Assembly (NCBI RefSeq): GCF_030122805.1
Contig: NZ_CP126080.1
Span: forward strand, 4,593,501-4,657,500
From: Mesobacillus sp. AQ2
GTDB taxonomy: Bacteria > Bacillota > Bacilli > Bacillales > Cytobacillaceae
Length of the DNA stretch: 64,000 bases
Direction of reading: 5' to 3'
Shown: in pieces, positions 1 to 13,904 of the stretch
Layout: each line of letters opens with the position of its first letter
Position numbering within the stretch: the stretch's first letter is position 1
The notes under the pieces: model-generated
Told to the model about the DNA's origin: nothing
Databases searched by the model: none
What the model saw: only the letters and a program-made list of their open reading frames with translations
Made by a program: the position numbers and the translations under genes

Positions 1-55
1 TGCAGAAAATAATAAGTGCAAGTGCCAGATAGGCTGAAACCGGAACAGAACTCAT
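1..55 (-). CDS. nuoK: NADH-quinone oxidoreductase subunit K, N-terminal fragment
   Basis: Only the first 18 codons are inside the window; the gene runs off the left edge. The start codon overlaps the nuoJ stop as ATGA, the usual sign of translational coupling. The visible peptide begins MSSVPVSAYLALALIIF, a hydrophobic start typical of the three-helix membrane subunit NuoK of Bacillus complex I, which helps form the antiporter-like proton channel. nuoL, nuoM and nuoN would be expected beyond the edge but cannot be seen. Confidence 0.85.
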   Translation of the reverse strand, partial: MSSVPVSAYLALALIIFC

Positions 56-576
56 TCCTGATCACCCTCCTTATCGTCATCCTTGCGCGCGAGTACAATT
101 GCGCCGACAAGCGCAGCGAGCAGGATCACGGATGTCAGTTCAAACGGGATGATGTAATGCGAGTACAGAGCGACCCCGATTTGTTCTGTATTGTTTTCGT
201 GCAGAGTATTCGGCAATGCTTCGAAATCCAGATCGTAGATACCGAAATAGACTGCTGCGCCAAATCCGAGGACACCGAGCAGCAGCACAAGCTTGCGCAA
301 TCTTCCGCCCTTTGGCTCTTCTTCGTCGCCATGGTGGCGGGTGAGCATGATCCCGAACAGCATCATGATTGTGATGGCGCCCGAGTAGATCATGACTTGG
401 ATGACCGCCAGGAATTCAGCGGACAAGAGCACATAAATACCTGCAATACTGACGAATGTAAAGACGAGCGCTACGACCATGTGGATGACCTTGGTGAGAT
501 TCAATAAAAGCACGCCGCCGATTACCGCCACTAAAGCAAGTGACATAAACGCAAAGAATTCGCCTGTTAACGTCAT
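52..576 (-). CDS. nuoJ: NADH-quinone oxidoreductase subunit J
   Basis: 174 residues with five hydrophobic segments, matching the membrane subunit NuoJ (ND6-like) of complex I, which lies in the proton-pumping arm. The segment near residues 60-80 (AVIQVMIYSGAITIMMLFGI) is the conserved third helix of the family. The charged C-terminus (DDDKEGDQE) ends at a stop that overlaps the nuoK start. It follows nuoI with a 4-base overlap, so the two are co-translated. The length is normal for Bacillaceae. Confidence 0.93.
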   Translation of the reverse strand: MTLTGEFFAFMSLALVAVIGGVLLLNLTKVIHMVVALVFTFVSIAGIYVLLSAEFLAVIQVMIYSGAITIMMLFGIMLTRHHGDEEEPKGGRLRKLVLLLGVLGFGAAVYFGIYDLDFEALPNTLHENNTEQIGVALYSHYIIPFELTSVILLAALVGAIVLARKDDDKEGDQE

Positions 577-992
577 GCTTTATTCACCTTCCGTATATTC
601 TCATCATTTTCGTCAAGCCATTCCAGGTTCTTGAATAAGTCATCCCGGCTGTATTCAGCAAGTTCAAAGTTATTCGTCATGATGATCGCTTCAGTCGGGC
701 ACACTTCTGTGCACAGGTCACAGAGGATGCAAAGTTCGAAGTTGATATCATACGTATCAATGATTTTGCCTTTTTTCGTTGGATCAGGATGCTTTTTACC
801 AGTCAAGTTAATGCATTCGGTCGGGCAAATATTGGCACATTGGTTGCAGACGATGCATTTTTCAGGATAAAACTTCTGGATTCCGCGGAACCTGTCAGGA
901 AGCGGAATCGGTTCGTTCGGATAATCGTAAGTCACCTTTTCGCGAGTCAATTGTTTAAGGGTATAAGCTAATCCTTTAGTCCATCCTAGCAC
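573..992 (-). CDS. nuoI: NADH-quinone oxidoreductase subunit I (two 4Fe-4S clusters)
   Basis: This peripheral-arm subunit carries two 4Fe-4S clusters and passes electrons towards NuoB. Both ferredoxin motifs are intact: CIVCNQCANICP and CILCDLCTEVCP. The longest frame starts with an ATG at 1022, but a strong Shine-Dalgarno (AAAGGGGTGA on the minus strand, about 998-1007) lies a few bases before a GTG at 992. Starting there gives MLGWTKGLAYTLKQL, like known Bacillus NuoI proteins, and 139 residues. The start choice is inference; the identity is clear. Confidence 0.93.
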   Translation of the reverse strand: MLGWTKGLAYTLKQLTREKVTYDYPNEPIPLPDRFRGIQKFYPEKCIVCNQCANICPTECINLTGKKHPDPTKKGKIIDTYDINFELCILCDLCTEVCPTEAIIMTNNFELAEYSRDDLFKNLEWLDENDENIRKVNKA

Positions 993-1040
993 GTAATTCA
1001 CCCCTTTAATGCAGGAAGCCATGCTGCTTCCATTCCTATT

Positions 1041-2054
1041 TTAGAAAAAATTAGTGAAAAATTCTTTGATCAATGCCGACAGGAAGATGTTTGCCAGCGC
1101 AACCGGCAAAAGCACTTTCCAGGCGAACTCCATCAATTGGTCTGCACGGATACGCGGGAACGTAGCACGGAACCAAATGAGGATATAAACCACTAAGCTG
1201 AACTTGAGCGCGAACCATACAGCTCCAGGGATGAAGCCGAGGAATGGGAGCGGCAGCCAGCCTCCAAGGAATAATACAGTGATCAAAGCAGACATTGCGA
1301 ACATATACACATATTCAGCCAGCATGAACATCGCCCAGCGGAATCCGGAATACTCTGTGTGGAAACCGGCAACAAGTTCGTTCTCCGCTTCGGCAAGGTC
1401 GAATGGCACCCTGTTCAGTTCAGCGGTAGCGGCAATGAAGAACACGATGAACGCGATCGGCTGCCACAGGATGAACCAGCCGTTGTTCTGCTGTGTTTCA
1501 ACGATCTCATTCAGGTTAAGGCTGCCTGATAACAGGACAATCCCCAAAACACTCATGACCAGCGGGATTTCGTAGGAAATCATCTGGGCCGCGGCACGCA
1601 TACCGCCAAGCAATGAGTATTTATTGTTGGATGCCCAGCCTGCCATCAGCATCCCGACAATCGTCAGGCCTGAAATCGCTATATAATACAGGAATCCGAC
1701 ATTCAAGTCGGCAAATTGCAGTTTATCCGTCAGCGGGATCGTCGCCATGACCATGAAGGACGGCGCGAACGCGATGACCGGTGCGATGATGAACAGCGGC
1801 TTATCCGCTGCTTTTGGAATTAAGTCTTCTTTTACAAGAAGCTTTACAACGTCGGCAACGGATTGCAACAGCCCCCACTTACCGCCGACATGGGCTGGAC
1901 CATAACGGCCCTGCATGAAACCAAGCACTTTCCTCTCTGCCAGAATCGCCATTGTTACGAATCCAAGGATTACGAACAAAAGGACGACAGCCAGGACGAA
2001 GAAGATGCTGAAATTCATAAGGCCAGCACTGGATTCGAGTAGCTCCTGAACCAT
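1041..2054 (-). CDS. nuoH: NADH-quinone oxidoreductase subunit H
   Basis: 337 residues with about eight membrane helices. NuoH (ND1) forms the quinone tunnel at the junction of the membrane and peripheral arms of complex I. The conserved loop with AELNRVPFDLAEAENELV and HTEYSGFRWAMF (about residues 210-245) is the family signature and supplies acidic residues linked to quinone reduction. The start shares one base with the nuoD stop (TAATG). nuoH follows nuoD directly: nuoE, nuoF and nuoG, which sit here in the 14-gene E. coli operon, are missing. Confidence 0.95.
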   Translation of the reverse strand: MVQELLESSAGLMNFSIFFVLAVVLLFVILGFVTMAILAERKVLGFMQGRYGPAHVGGKWGLLQSVADVVKLLVKEDLIPKAADKPLFIIAPVIAFAPSFMVMATIPLTDKLQFADLNVGFLYYIAISGLTIVGMLMAGWASNNKYSLLGGMRAAAQMISYEIPLVMSVLGIVLLSGSLNLNEIVETQQNNGWFILWQPIAFIVFFIAATAELNRVPFDLAEAENELVAGFHTEYSGFRWAMFMLAEYVYMFAMSALITVLFLGGWLPLPFLGFIPGAVWFALKFSLVVYILIWFRATFPRIRADQLMEFAWKVLLPVALANIFLSALIKEFFTNFF

Positions 2055-3154
2055 TATCCGTCTACCTCCCCAAGAACGATATCAACCGCTCCTAAAATTG
2101 CAATCAGATTTGAGATGCTTTCACCTTCGAGCAGTTTAGGGAGGATTTGCAGATTATAGAAACTAGGCCTTCTGAACTTGAGGCGGTACGGCTCTTTTTT
2201 GCCATCGCTGGAAATATAGCAGCCAATTTCGCCCCGGGAGCCTTCGATCCGGACAAACGCTTCCCCTTTTGGAGCCTTGATGATCTTTGGAACCTTGGCC
2301 ATGATTTCTCCCTCTTTCGGGAATTGCTGCACAGCCTGTTCAATGATTTTTAATGATTCTTCGATTTCGCCCATCCGTACATAATAGCGGGCCAGCGCAT
2401 CGCCTTCGTCACGCGTGACAATATCGAAGTCGAAACGGTCATAGATTGAATACGGCTCATCCTTGCGCAAATCCCACTTGACTCCGGTTGAACGCAGGTT
2501 CGGGCCGCTCAATGAATAATTGATTGCGTCTTCCTTTGTATATGTACCGATATTCTTCGTACGATTAAGGAAGATTTCATTCCCTGATACAAGCTGGTGA
2601 TAGCCCTTCAGCTGTTCCCTCAGGTATGGCACGAATTCCGCTACCTTTTCAATCCATCCTTCCGGAGCATCCCATTTGACGCCGCCTACACGCATGTAGT
2701 TGAACGTCAGACGAGCACCAGACAGTTCATTCAGCAGATTCAGGATCATCTCCCTGTCTCGGAATGCGTAAAGCAGTGGGCTTGTCGCACCAAAGTCGAG
2801 GATGAATGTTCCCCACCACAGCAGGTGGCTGGCAACCCTGTTCAGCTCCATTGCAAGTACTCTTAAGTACTCGGCGCGTTCCGGAATTTGGACGCCCATC
2901 ATCGTTTCCACAGCATGGACGATGACATAGTTATTCGTCATCGCTGACACATAGTCCATCCGGTCTGTGTAAGGAATGATCTGGGTATATTGCAGATTTT
3001 CCGCCAGCTTTTCAGTGCCGCGGTGCAAATAGCCGATGACCGGCTTCGCTTCTACAATGATTTCCCCGTCGATTTTGAGAACGAGGCGGAATACACCGTG
3101 TGTACTAGGGTGCTGCGGGCCCACGTTCAAGAGCATTTCTTCTGTGCGTATCAC
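2054..3154 (-). CDS. nuoD: NADH-quinone oxidoreductase subunit D
   Basis: 366-residue 49-kDa-type subunit of the peripheral arm, related to the NiFe-hydrogenase large subunit but without the metal-binding cysteines. It shapes the quinone pocket with NuoB and NuoH. Visible signatures are NVGPQHPSTHGVFRL at the N-terminus, YMRVGGVKWD in the middle and RLKFRRPSFYNLQ near the C-terminus. The start is GTG at 3154 with GGAGG eight bases upstream, overlapping the last codons of nuoC. Only three bases separate it from the nuoC stop. Confidence 0.95.
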   Translation of the reverse strand: MIRTEEMLLNVGPQHPSTHGVFRLVLKIDGEIIVEAKPVIGYLHRGTEKLAENLQYTQIIPYTDRMDYVSAMTNNYVIVHAVETMMGVQIPERAEYLRVLAMELNRVASHLLWWGTFILDFGATSPLLYAFRDREMILNLLNELSGARLTFNYMRVGGVKWDAPEGWIEKVAEFVPYLREQLKGYHQLVSGNEIFLNRTKNIGTYTKEDAINYSLSGPNLRSTGVKWDLRKDEPYSIYDRFDFDIVTRDEGDALARYYVRMGEIEESLKIIEQAVQQFPKEGEIMAKVPKIIKAPKGEAFVRIEGSRGEIGCYISSDGKKEPYRLKFRRPSFYNLQILPKLLEGESISNLIAILGAVDIVLGEVDG

Positions 3155-3157
3155 GGG

Positions 3158-4555
3158 CTACACCTCCACATCATACGGTTCATAGTCTTTTCTTAATGGG
3201 TGGCCGACCCAGTCTTCACCAAGCATGATGCGATGGAGGTCAGGATGGCCTTCGAATTTGATGCCAAGAAGGTCGTAGGTTTCACACTCTGGCCAGTTCG
3301 CTCCTGCCCACAGGTTCGCCAATGACTCGATGGCCGGCTGGTCACGGTCAAGCTTAACTTTCAACGCTACTGACTGTCTGTTCTTGTATGAGTACAAGTG
3401 AACATACACTTCCATATGGGTCTGGAAATCCGTTCCGTGAAGCTCTGACAGATAATCGAATCCAAGCAGTTCATTGTACTTCAGGAATTCAGCCAGGCGA
3501 TAATAGGATTCTTTCTTTGCCACAAGCGTTGGGACATCCTTTGAAAGAGGGTTAATATAGGAATCTTCCAAAATGTCATCGCCAAGATTGTCGGTGATTG
3601 CTTTTACATATTTATCAAGGTAAGGCTGGTTTGGAGATGGCTTCTTCTCTTCGACAGGCTCATCTGCTCCGGCTTTCGCGCCAGCTGCTGACTTCGCCTT
3701 CGCTGCTGCGGCTGCTTTTGCCTTTGCCGCTGCAATTGCTTTCGCTTTTTCATCGTCAGCTGAGCCACCGCCTGCTGCCGCTTTTGCTTTTGCTGCTGCG
3801 GCCGCCTTCGCTTTCGCTACAGCTGCGGCTTTCTTCTTCGCCAGATCATCGTCACCTGCTGAAGCGTCTTCTCCTCCAGCTGCCTCCTGTGCTTTCCTTT
3901 TTGCTGCCGCTGCTGCCTTTGCCTTCGCTACGGCTGCGGCTTTCTTTTTCGCAAGGTCATCGTCATCCGTTGAAGCGTCCGCTCCACCTTCTGCCTCGGC
4001 CTGCGCCTTCCTTTTCGCTGCCGCTGCTGCCTTGGCTTTCGCTACGGCTGCGGCTTTCTTTTTCGCCAAATCATCGTCGTCTCCGGCTGGAGCATCCGCT
4101 GCTGCTGGAGTTTCTGATGCTGCTGGAGCTTCGGCGTTTTCCTCTATCTGGCCAGTCGCTTTCATCTTTGCGAGAGCGGCTGCCTTTGCTTTTGCGGCTG
4201 CAGCTGCTTTTTTCTTGGCCAAATCAGCATCCTGTCCTTCGACCGGAGCCGAAACCTCTTCTTTTGCCTCTGGAGCTTCCCCAGACTGCTCGTTGGCTTT
4301 CATTTTTGCAAGTGCAGCTGCCTTTGCGTTCGCTGCGGCTGCGGCTTTCTTTTTCGCTAGCTCGGCATCGTCACCAGCAGGTGCTTCCGCTTTTGCTTCA
4401 GTTTGTTTTTCTTCAGGTTCTGCGACTTTGTCGGCAACCTCTTTCGGGTCATTTCCTTCCCCTGCTTGTTTGGCAGCCTGACGCTGCTTTGCAAGCTCCT
4501 TCGCCTTTTGGGCTGCTTCTCTTTTTATTTGCTCTAAATCCTTTTCCCCGCTCAT
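3158..4555 (-). CDS. nuoC: NADH-quinone oxidoreductase subunit C with ~300-residue Ala/Lys repeat arm
   Basis: 465 residues, over twice the length of the conserved NuoC domain. That domain is C-terminal, from about residue 311 to the end (SYYRLAEFLKYNELLGFDYLSELHGTDF and WPECETYDLLGIKFEGHP are its signatures). Residues 1-310 are low complexity: five repeats begin with an acidic patch plus LAKKKAAA and continue as Ala/Lys helix (from about 60, 108, 158, 197 and 234), then a sixth degenerate one near 268. The arm is predicted to be a long charged helix, possibly a coiled coil. Its role is unknown; it may replace the missing NADH module or tether a partner. The frame is continuous and coupled to nuoB and nuoD, so it is not an assembly artefact of two genes. 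Confidence 0.93.
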   Translation of the reverse strand: MSGEKDLEQIKREAAQKAKELAKQRQAAKQAGEGNDPKEVADKVAEPEEKQTEAKAEAPAGDDAELAKKKAAAAANAKAAALAKMKANEQSGEAPEAKEEVSAPVEGQDADLAKKKAAAAAKAKAAALAKMKATGQIEENAEAPAASETPAAADAPAGDDDDLAKKKAAAVAKAKAAAAAKRKAQAEAEGGADASTDDDDLAKKKAAAVAKAKAAAAAKRKAQEAAGGEDASAGDDDLAKKKAAAVAKAKAAAAAKAKAAAGGGSADDEKAKAIAAAKAKAAAAAKAKSAAGAKAGADEPVEEKKPSPNQPYLDKYVKAITDNLGDDILEDSYINPLSKDVPTLVAKKESYYRLAEFLKYNELLGFDYLSELHGTDFQTHMEVYVHLYSYKNRQSVALKVKLDRDQPAIESLANLWAGANWPECETYDLLGIKFEGHPDLHRIMLGEDWVGHPLRKDYEPYDVEV

Positions 4556-4558
4556 CGG

Positions 4559-5071
4559 TTAGATCACCTTCTTCCCGGTTTTCGCCTCATAACGGATTTT
4601 CTCTTTCAATTTATTAATCCCGTAAATCAATGCTGCTGGGTTCGGCGGGCATCCCGGTATGTATACATCAACCGGTACAATCTGGTCGACTCCCTTTACA
4701 ACTGAGTATGATTTTACATATGGTCCACCTGCTGTCGCGCAAGAACCCATCGCGATTACCCACTTTGGTTCTGCCAGCTGGTCATACAGCCTGCGGACAG
4801 TCGGAGCCATTTTCTTCGTTACGGTACCTGAAACAATCATGACATCGGATTGACGAGGTGAGTTCCTGTAGAACGTCCCAAAACGGTCAAGGTCATAGTG
4901 AGCCGAACTGGACGCCATCATTTCAATCGCGCAGCACGCAAGACCAAAAGTCATTGGCCACATCGAGTTGCTTCTGGCCCAGCCTTTTACCTGTTCAAGA
5001 GTTGTCACGAATACATTCCTTTGGAGTTCTGCCGCTTCTGCTGGTGATAAATCATCCAATTTTAAATCCAT
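4559..5071 (-). CDS. nuoB: NADH-quinone oxidoreductase subunit B (cluster N2)
   Basis: NuoB binds cluster N2, the final 4Fe-4S centre that reduces quinone. Cluster ligands are visible: the tandem cysteines in [11 protein letters not shown] (Cys46-Cys47), one in GSCATAGG and one in CPPNP. The longest frame begins seven codons earlier, at 5092, but AGAAGGTG sits just before the ATG at 5071, giving the start MDLKLDDL and 170 residues. That start overlaps the end of nuoA by 10 bases. Length and motifs are normal for the family. Confidence 0.95.
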   Translation of the reverse strand: MDLKLDDLSPAEAAELQRNVFVTTLEQVKGWARSNSMWPMTFGLACCAIEMMASSSAHYDLDRFGTFYRNSPRQSDVMIVSGTVTKKMAPTVRRLYDQLAEPKWVIAMGSCATAGGPYVKSYSVVKGVDQIVPVDVYIPGCPPNPAALIYGINKLKEKIRYEAKTGKKVI

Positions 5072-5439
5072 TTTAGCACCTTCTTTTTCCATGCGTAGAT
5101 GAGTCCGATTAGAAGCATTACGACGAAAATCAGCATTTCAATCAATGCGAAGATCCCCAGCTTCTCGTAGGCGACAGCCCATGGATACAAAAACGCTGTT
5201 TCTACATCAAAAATAACGAACATAAGGGCAAACACATAATAACGGACATTAAACTGGACCCGTGCATCGCTGAACGGTTCCATCCCGCTCTCGTAGGTGG
5301 TATATTTCCGCTCGTCGTTCTTGTATTTCGGCCTCAGAAGCTTAGCCGCAAACAAGGCTACGATTGGAAGCAATACCCCGAGACATAGGAACACAAAGAC
5401 TATCAAATAGTTATTTTGATATAGATTCAACTGTTCCAT
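5062..5439 (-). CDS. nuoA: NADH-quinone oxidoreductase subunit A
   Basis: 125-residue membrane subunit with three hydrophobic helices (ND3-like). It is the first gene of the nuo operon and sits at the membrane/peripheral-arm junction. The conserved loop [11 protein letters not shown] (about residues 44-54) is present; ESG is the family signature. GGAGG lies seven bases before the ATG at 5439, while the ATG two codons upstream is too close to it. A sigma-A promoter is seen about 60 bases upstream (5497-5525). Confidence 0.95.
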   Translation of the reverse strand: MEQLNLYQNNYLIVFVFLCLGVLLPIVALFAAKLLRPKYKNDERKYTTYESGMEPFSDARVQFNVRYYVFALMFVIFDVETAFLYPWAVAYEKLGIFALIEMLIFVVMLLIGLIYAWKKKVLKWI

Positions 5440-5496
5440 GCCCATCCCTCCAATGTTGTAAAATTTTCATACTTTTTAAACTTGTAACCGATAACA

Positions 5497-5525
5497 ATTA
5501 TACCATTGTTGCAATAGTGTGTCGA
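5497..5525 (-). promoter_or_regulatory. sigma-A promoter of the nuo operon
   Basis: On the minus strand: -35 TCGACA (5520-5525), a 17-base spacer, and a perfect -10 TATAAT (5497-5502). It lies about 57 bases before the nuoA start and points into it. No other promoter of this quality was seen before nuoA, so the whole operon probably starts here. Confidence 0.8.
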
Positions 5526-5929
5526 CAAGGCTTTGAACAATCTGGCAACCTTCTTCCATACACTTTTTGATAGAAAAATAGTATCTTTCTTGACCTGTTC
5601 GGAAAGCGGGAAAGAGTCGTCCCCTTCCATACTTAGTTGTCCAGAAGGCAAATTATTCTCATTGTTTTTACGAGGCTGTCTGGTGTGAAGGCCGAGCCGC
5701 GTTCTGAAGGGTGCAGCCTCACAGACGCGCGCTAAAACAAGACAATCGGTTACATTTTATATTTAAAACAAATCAGGCTTGATTGTCAGTGACGTTTGTC
5801 AACATTTATGAGTTCTGTTGCAGCGTTGAGTTTATGGCGAAATTGTGGACTTTTCGCCTGGCGGAAGTTTTTGGGGACCTTTATTGGGGAATTGAGTGAG
5901 GAATTGATTTCTAAACGAGAATTTTAACG

Positions 5930-5959
5930 ATGATAGAGATTATTTTTGATCTCTATCAT
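5930..5959. repeat. perfect 11-bp inverted repeat
   Basis: ATGATAGAGAT and ATCTCTATCAT flank an 8-base AT-rich loop. No T-run follows on either strand, so it is not a standard terminator. It could be an operator or cruciform; nothing nearby identifies a binding protein. Confidence 0.6.
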
Positions 5960-6008
5960 GATTTCTTAGGATAATTTTTAAGATAAACCCTGATCTATTT
6001 TTGAGTTT

Positions 6009-6120
6009 TATAGCGAAATTTTATTTATATAGCGAAATTTTATTTATATAGCGACTTTTTTATTTATATAGCGACTTTTTCTTTTTTATAGCGAGTTTTT
6101 AGTTTATATAGCGAAACGGA
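6009..6120. repeat. TATAGCGA array, six copies, 19-20 bp period
   Basis: TATAGCGA occurs at 6009, 6028, 6047, 6067, 6087 and 6107, embedded in T/A-rich linkers and followed by AA, AA, CT, CT, GT and AA. The same word recurs with an exact 20-bp period at 19791-19960. The array is entirely intergenic. Confidence 0.9.
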
Positions 6121-6249
6121 ATCCGATCCCAGATTTGCTAATCAATTGGATAGCTCCGCGGAAATTCACGACATTCTATCAATGCCAAAAAGAAGATTCA
6201 TTCACCGCACAACAGCAAGGATACATTGTTGTCGACAAACACACCGGCA

Positions 6250-6282
6250 TAAAAAACACCCCCCAGCATTGCTGGAGGGTGT
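6250..6282 (-). terminator. atp operon terminator
   Basis: Stem ACACCCTCCAGC / GCTGGGGGGTGT (minus strand, one G-T pair) with a 3-base loop, followed by a run of T. It lies 12 bases after the atpC stop, so it closes the ATP synthase operon. Confidence 0.9.
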
Positions 6283-6294
6283 CCATTAAAAACA

Positions 6295-6705
<411 letters not shown>

Positions 6706-6724
6706 TTACCCTCCTGGTCCGTTA

Positions 6725-8209
<1,485 letters not shown>

Positions 8210-8224
8210 TTATCATTGAAAAAC

Positions 8225-9127
<903 letters not shown>

Positions 9128-9167
9128 TCAGGCAGGACCAGCATGGAAGCTGGCGCTGCTTAACTAC

Positions 9168-10691
<1,524 letters not shown>

Positions 10692-10700
10692 CTACGAATC

Positions 10701-11839
<1,139 letters not shown>

Positions 11840-11941
11840 TCAAAATGCCTGCTTGCCCTATTTTATTTCAAACGATTGCTTGCATTCAGATCCAGGTCTG
11901 CTCCTCTCCGGGTTTAACCGTCTCGAAGCCTACATAATAGA

Positions 11942-11975
11942 ATGGCGAAGGTTCGCGCGGAATGATCTTCGCCAT
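11942..11975 (-). promoter_or_regulatory. intercistronic stem-loop after atpE
   Basis: ATGGCGAAG and CTTCGCCAT form a 9-bp perfect stem about 20 bases after the atpE stop, with no T-run. A processing or stability hairpin here could raise atpE output, since the c ring needs many copies per complex. This role is inferred from position only. Confidence 0.55.
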
Positions 11976-11994
11976 CTTAAATTCTTATAATTGA

Positions 11995-12222
<228 letters not shown>

Positions 12223-12279
12223 TTAATGTATGAAAAAATAGTTTTATAAGTTTTGTTCATTAAATGAACAGGGTATATA

Positions 12280-12993
<714 letters not shown>

Positions 12994-13013
12994 TTATTCA
13001 CCTCTCTTCCCCG

Positions 13014-13385
13014 CTATTTACGTGATTGAAAAGTCTGGACAAAAAAATCTATCATAATGACAATATAAGCTGTCATTAATCCCAAAACCGTAAATACAAG
13101 GTTTATGCGATCCGGATATTCCATCGCAATGATTACGGCAAGCGCACCGGTCGCAAGTCTCGACATCGAGCCAAGTGAGCGAACCTTCTTCCCCTGTACC
13201 ACCGAATCCCCGAAGGTGTTCATTTTCCTCGCAAGCAGCCATAAATTAAAAAGGCTCAGGCTTGTACCAAAAATCAATCCGGCAAAAACAGATTGATAGG
13301 TTGTAAACCCATATCCAAGTACATATAAGGACAATAATGTAAATATGTATTTTCGCTGGCGAGTAAACATATCCTTAATTTCCAT
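13014..13385 (-). CDS. atpI: ATP synthase operon protein I
   Basis: 123-residue protein with about four hydrophobic segments. AtpI proteins of bacilli sit in the membrane and help assembly of the c ring or of the whole complex; with AtpZ they have been proposed to take part in divalent-cation handling. It lies between atpZ and atpB with short spacing. The sequence is poorly conserved in this family, so the call rests on position, size and topology. Confidence 0.85.
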   Translation of the reverse strand: MEIKDMFTRQRKYIFTLLSLYVLGYGFTTYQSVFAGLIFGTSLSLFNLWLLARKMNTFGDSVVQGKKVRSLGSMSRLATGALAVIIAMEYPDRINLVFTVLGLMTAYIVIMIDFFVQTFQSRK

Positions 13386-13391
13386 TGGTGG

Positions 13392-13613
13392 CTAGTCTCC
13401 TGAAAAGAAGTGTTGGATGAGGCGAAGCATGGCATACACACCTGCCGCCAGTCCGATCAGCAATCCGAATATTAAGAAAAGCGGCTCTGTACCAAGGGTA
13501 CGGTCAAGCCATCTTCCGGAAAAAATGCCAATTAAAATGGAGCCTACCAATTGAGATAGTATAGCGGACATGAGTGCCATCGCTTGTAAAGGGTGGCGGT
13601 TGTTTCGGCGCAT
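13392..13613 (-). CDS. atpZ: AtpZ, small membrane protein of the ATP synthase operon
   Basis: 73 residues with two membrane helices (about 15-30 and 45-62) and the family segment GSILIGIFSGRWLDRTLGTEPLFLIFG. It is the first gene of the operon, six bases before atpI. AtpZ/AtpI pairs occur in Bacillus atp operons and are thought to act in assembly or cation transport; nothing in the sequence decides which. A basic N-terminus (MRRNNRH) favours an inside orientation. Confidence 0.82.
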   Translation of the reverse strand: MRRNNRHPLQAMALMSAILSQLVGSILIGIFSGRWLDRTLGTEPLFLIFGLLIGLAAGVYAMLRLIQHFFSGD

Positions 13614-13743
13614 AAAAACGCATCCTCACTATAGAGAATGGACATTCAGGGGAGTGAGAAATATTTTTGCAAAAACAATATTTTCACATAAAAAAAAGCT
13701 TGCATATCAACATTGAAAACCTTATCATTTTATGCCCTTTGTA

Positions 13744-13772
13744 AGCATACAATAGGCAAATGTCAATGTCAA
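13744..13772 (-). promoter_or_regulatory. sigma-A promoter of the atp operon
   Basis: Minus-strand -35 TTGACA (13767-13772), a 17-base spacer and -10 TATGCT (13744-13749), about 130 bases before atpZ. A second TTGACA directly follows the first in tandem (13761-13766). The long leader before atpZ is AT rich. Confidence 0.7.
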
Positions 13773-13856
13773 TCAATTGGGGTGAAAAAATTCACAAAGT
13801 TTTCACTGTGAATATATACCATCAACCCTATATCAGTATTATATTATTATAACAGA

Positions 13857-13904
13857 AAAAAACAGGACCGGAGTAAAGTTTCACCTTTTTCCGGTCCTGT
13901 TTTC
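13857..13904 (-). terminator. terminator overlapping the protease 3' end
   Basis: A 14-bp perfect stem, AAAACAGGACCGGA / TCCGGTCCTGTTTT, continues into a T-run. The upstream arm is inside the last codons of the protease gene, and its stop codon lies in the loop. Confidence 0.92.

Larger units (their letters stand above)
5526..6249. other. gene-free region between nuoA promoter and atpC terminator
   Basis: About 720 bases with no convincing gene. It contains an 11-bp perfect inverted repeat (5930-5959) and the first TATAGCGA array (6009-6120). The small frames here have no ribosome-binding site or family resemblance. The rest shows nothing I can name. Confidence 0.6.

Noticed and set aside
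4032..4481. Second plus-strand frame opposite nuoC
   Set aside because: Low-complexity shadow of the same repeat.
3598..4617. 339-codon plus-strand frame opposite nuoC
   Set aside because: It is the antisense of the Ala/Lys repeat, has no ribosome site and a composition driven by the repeat.
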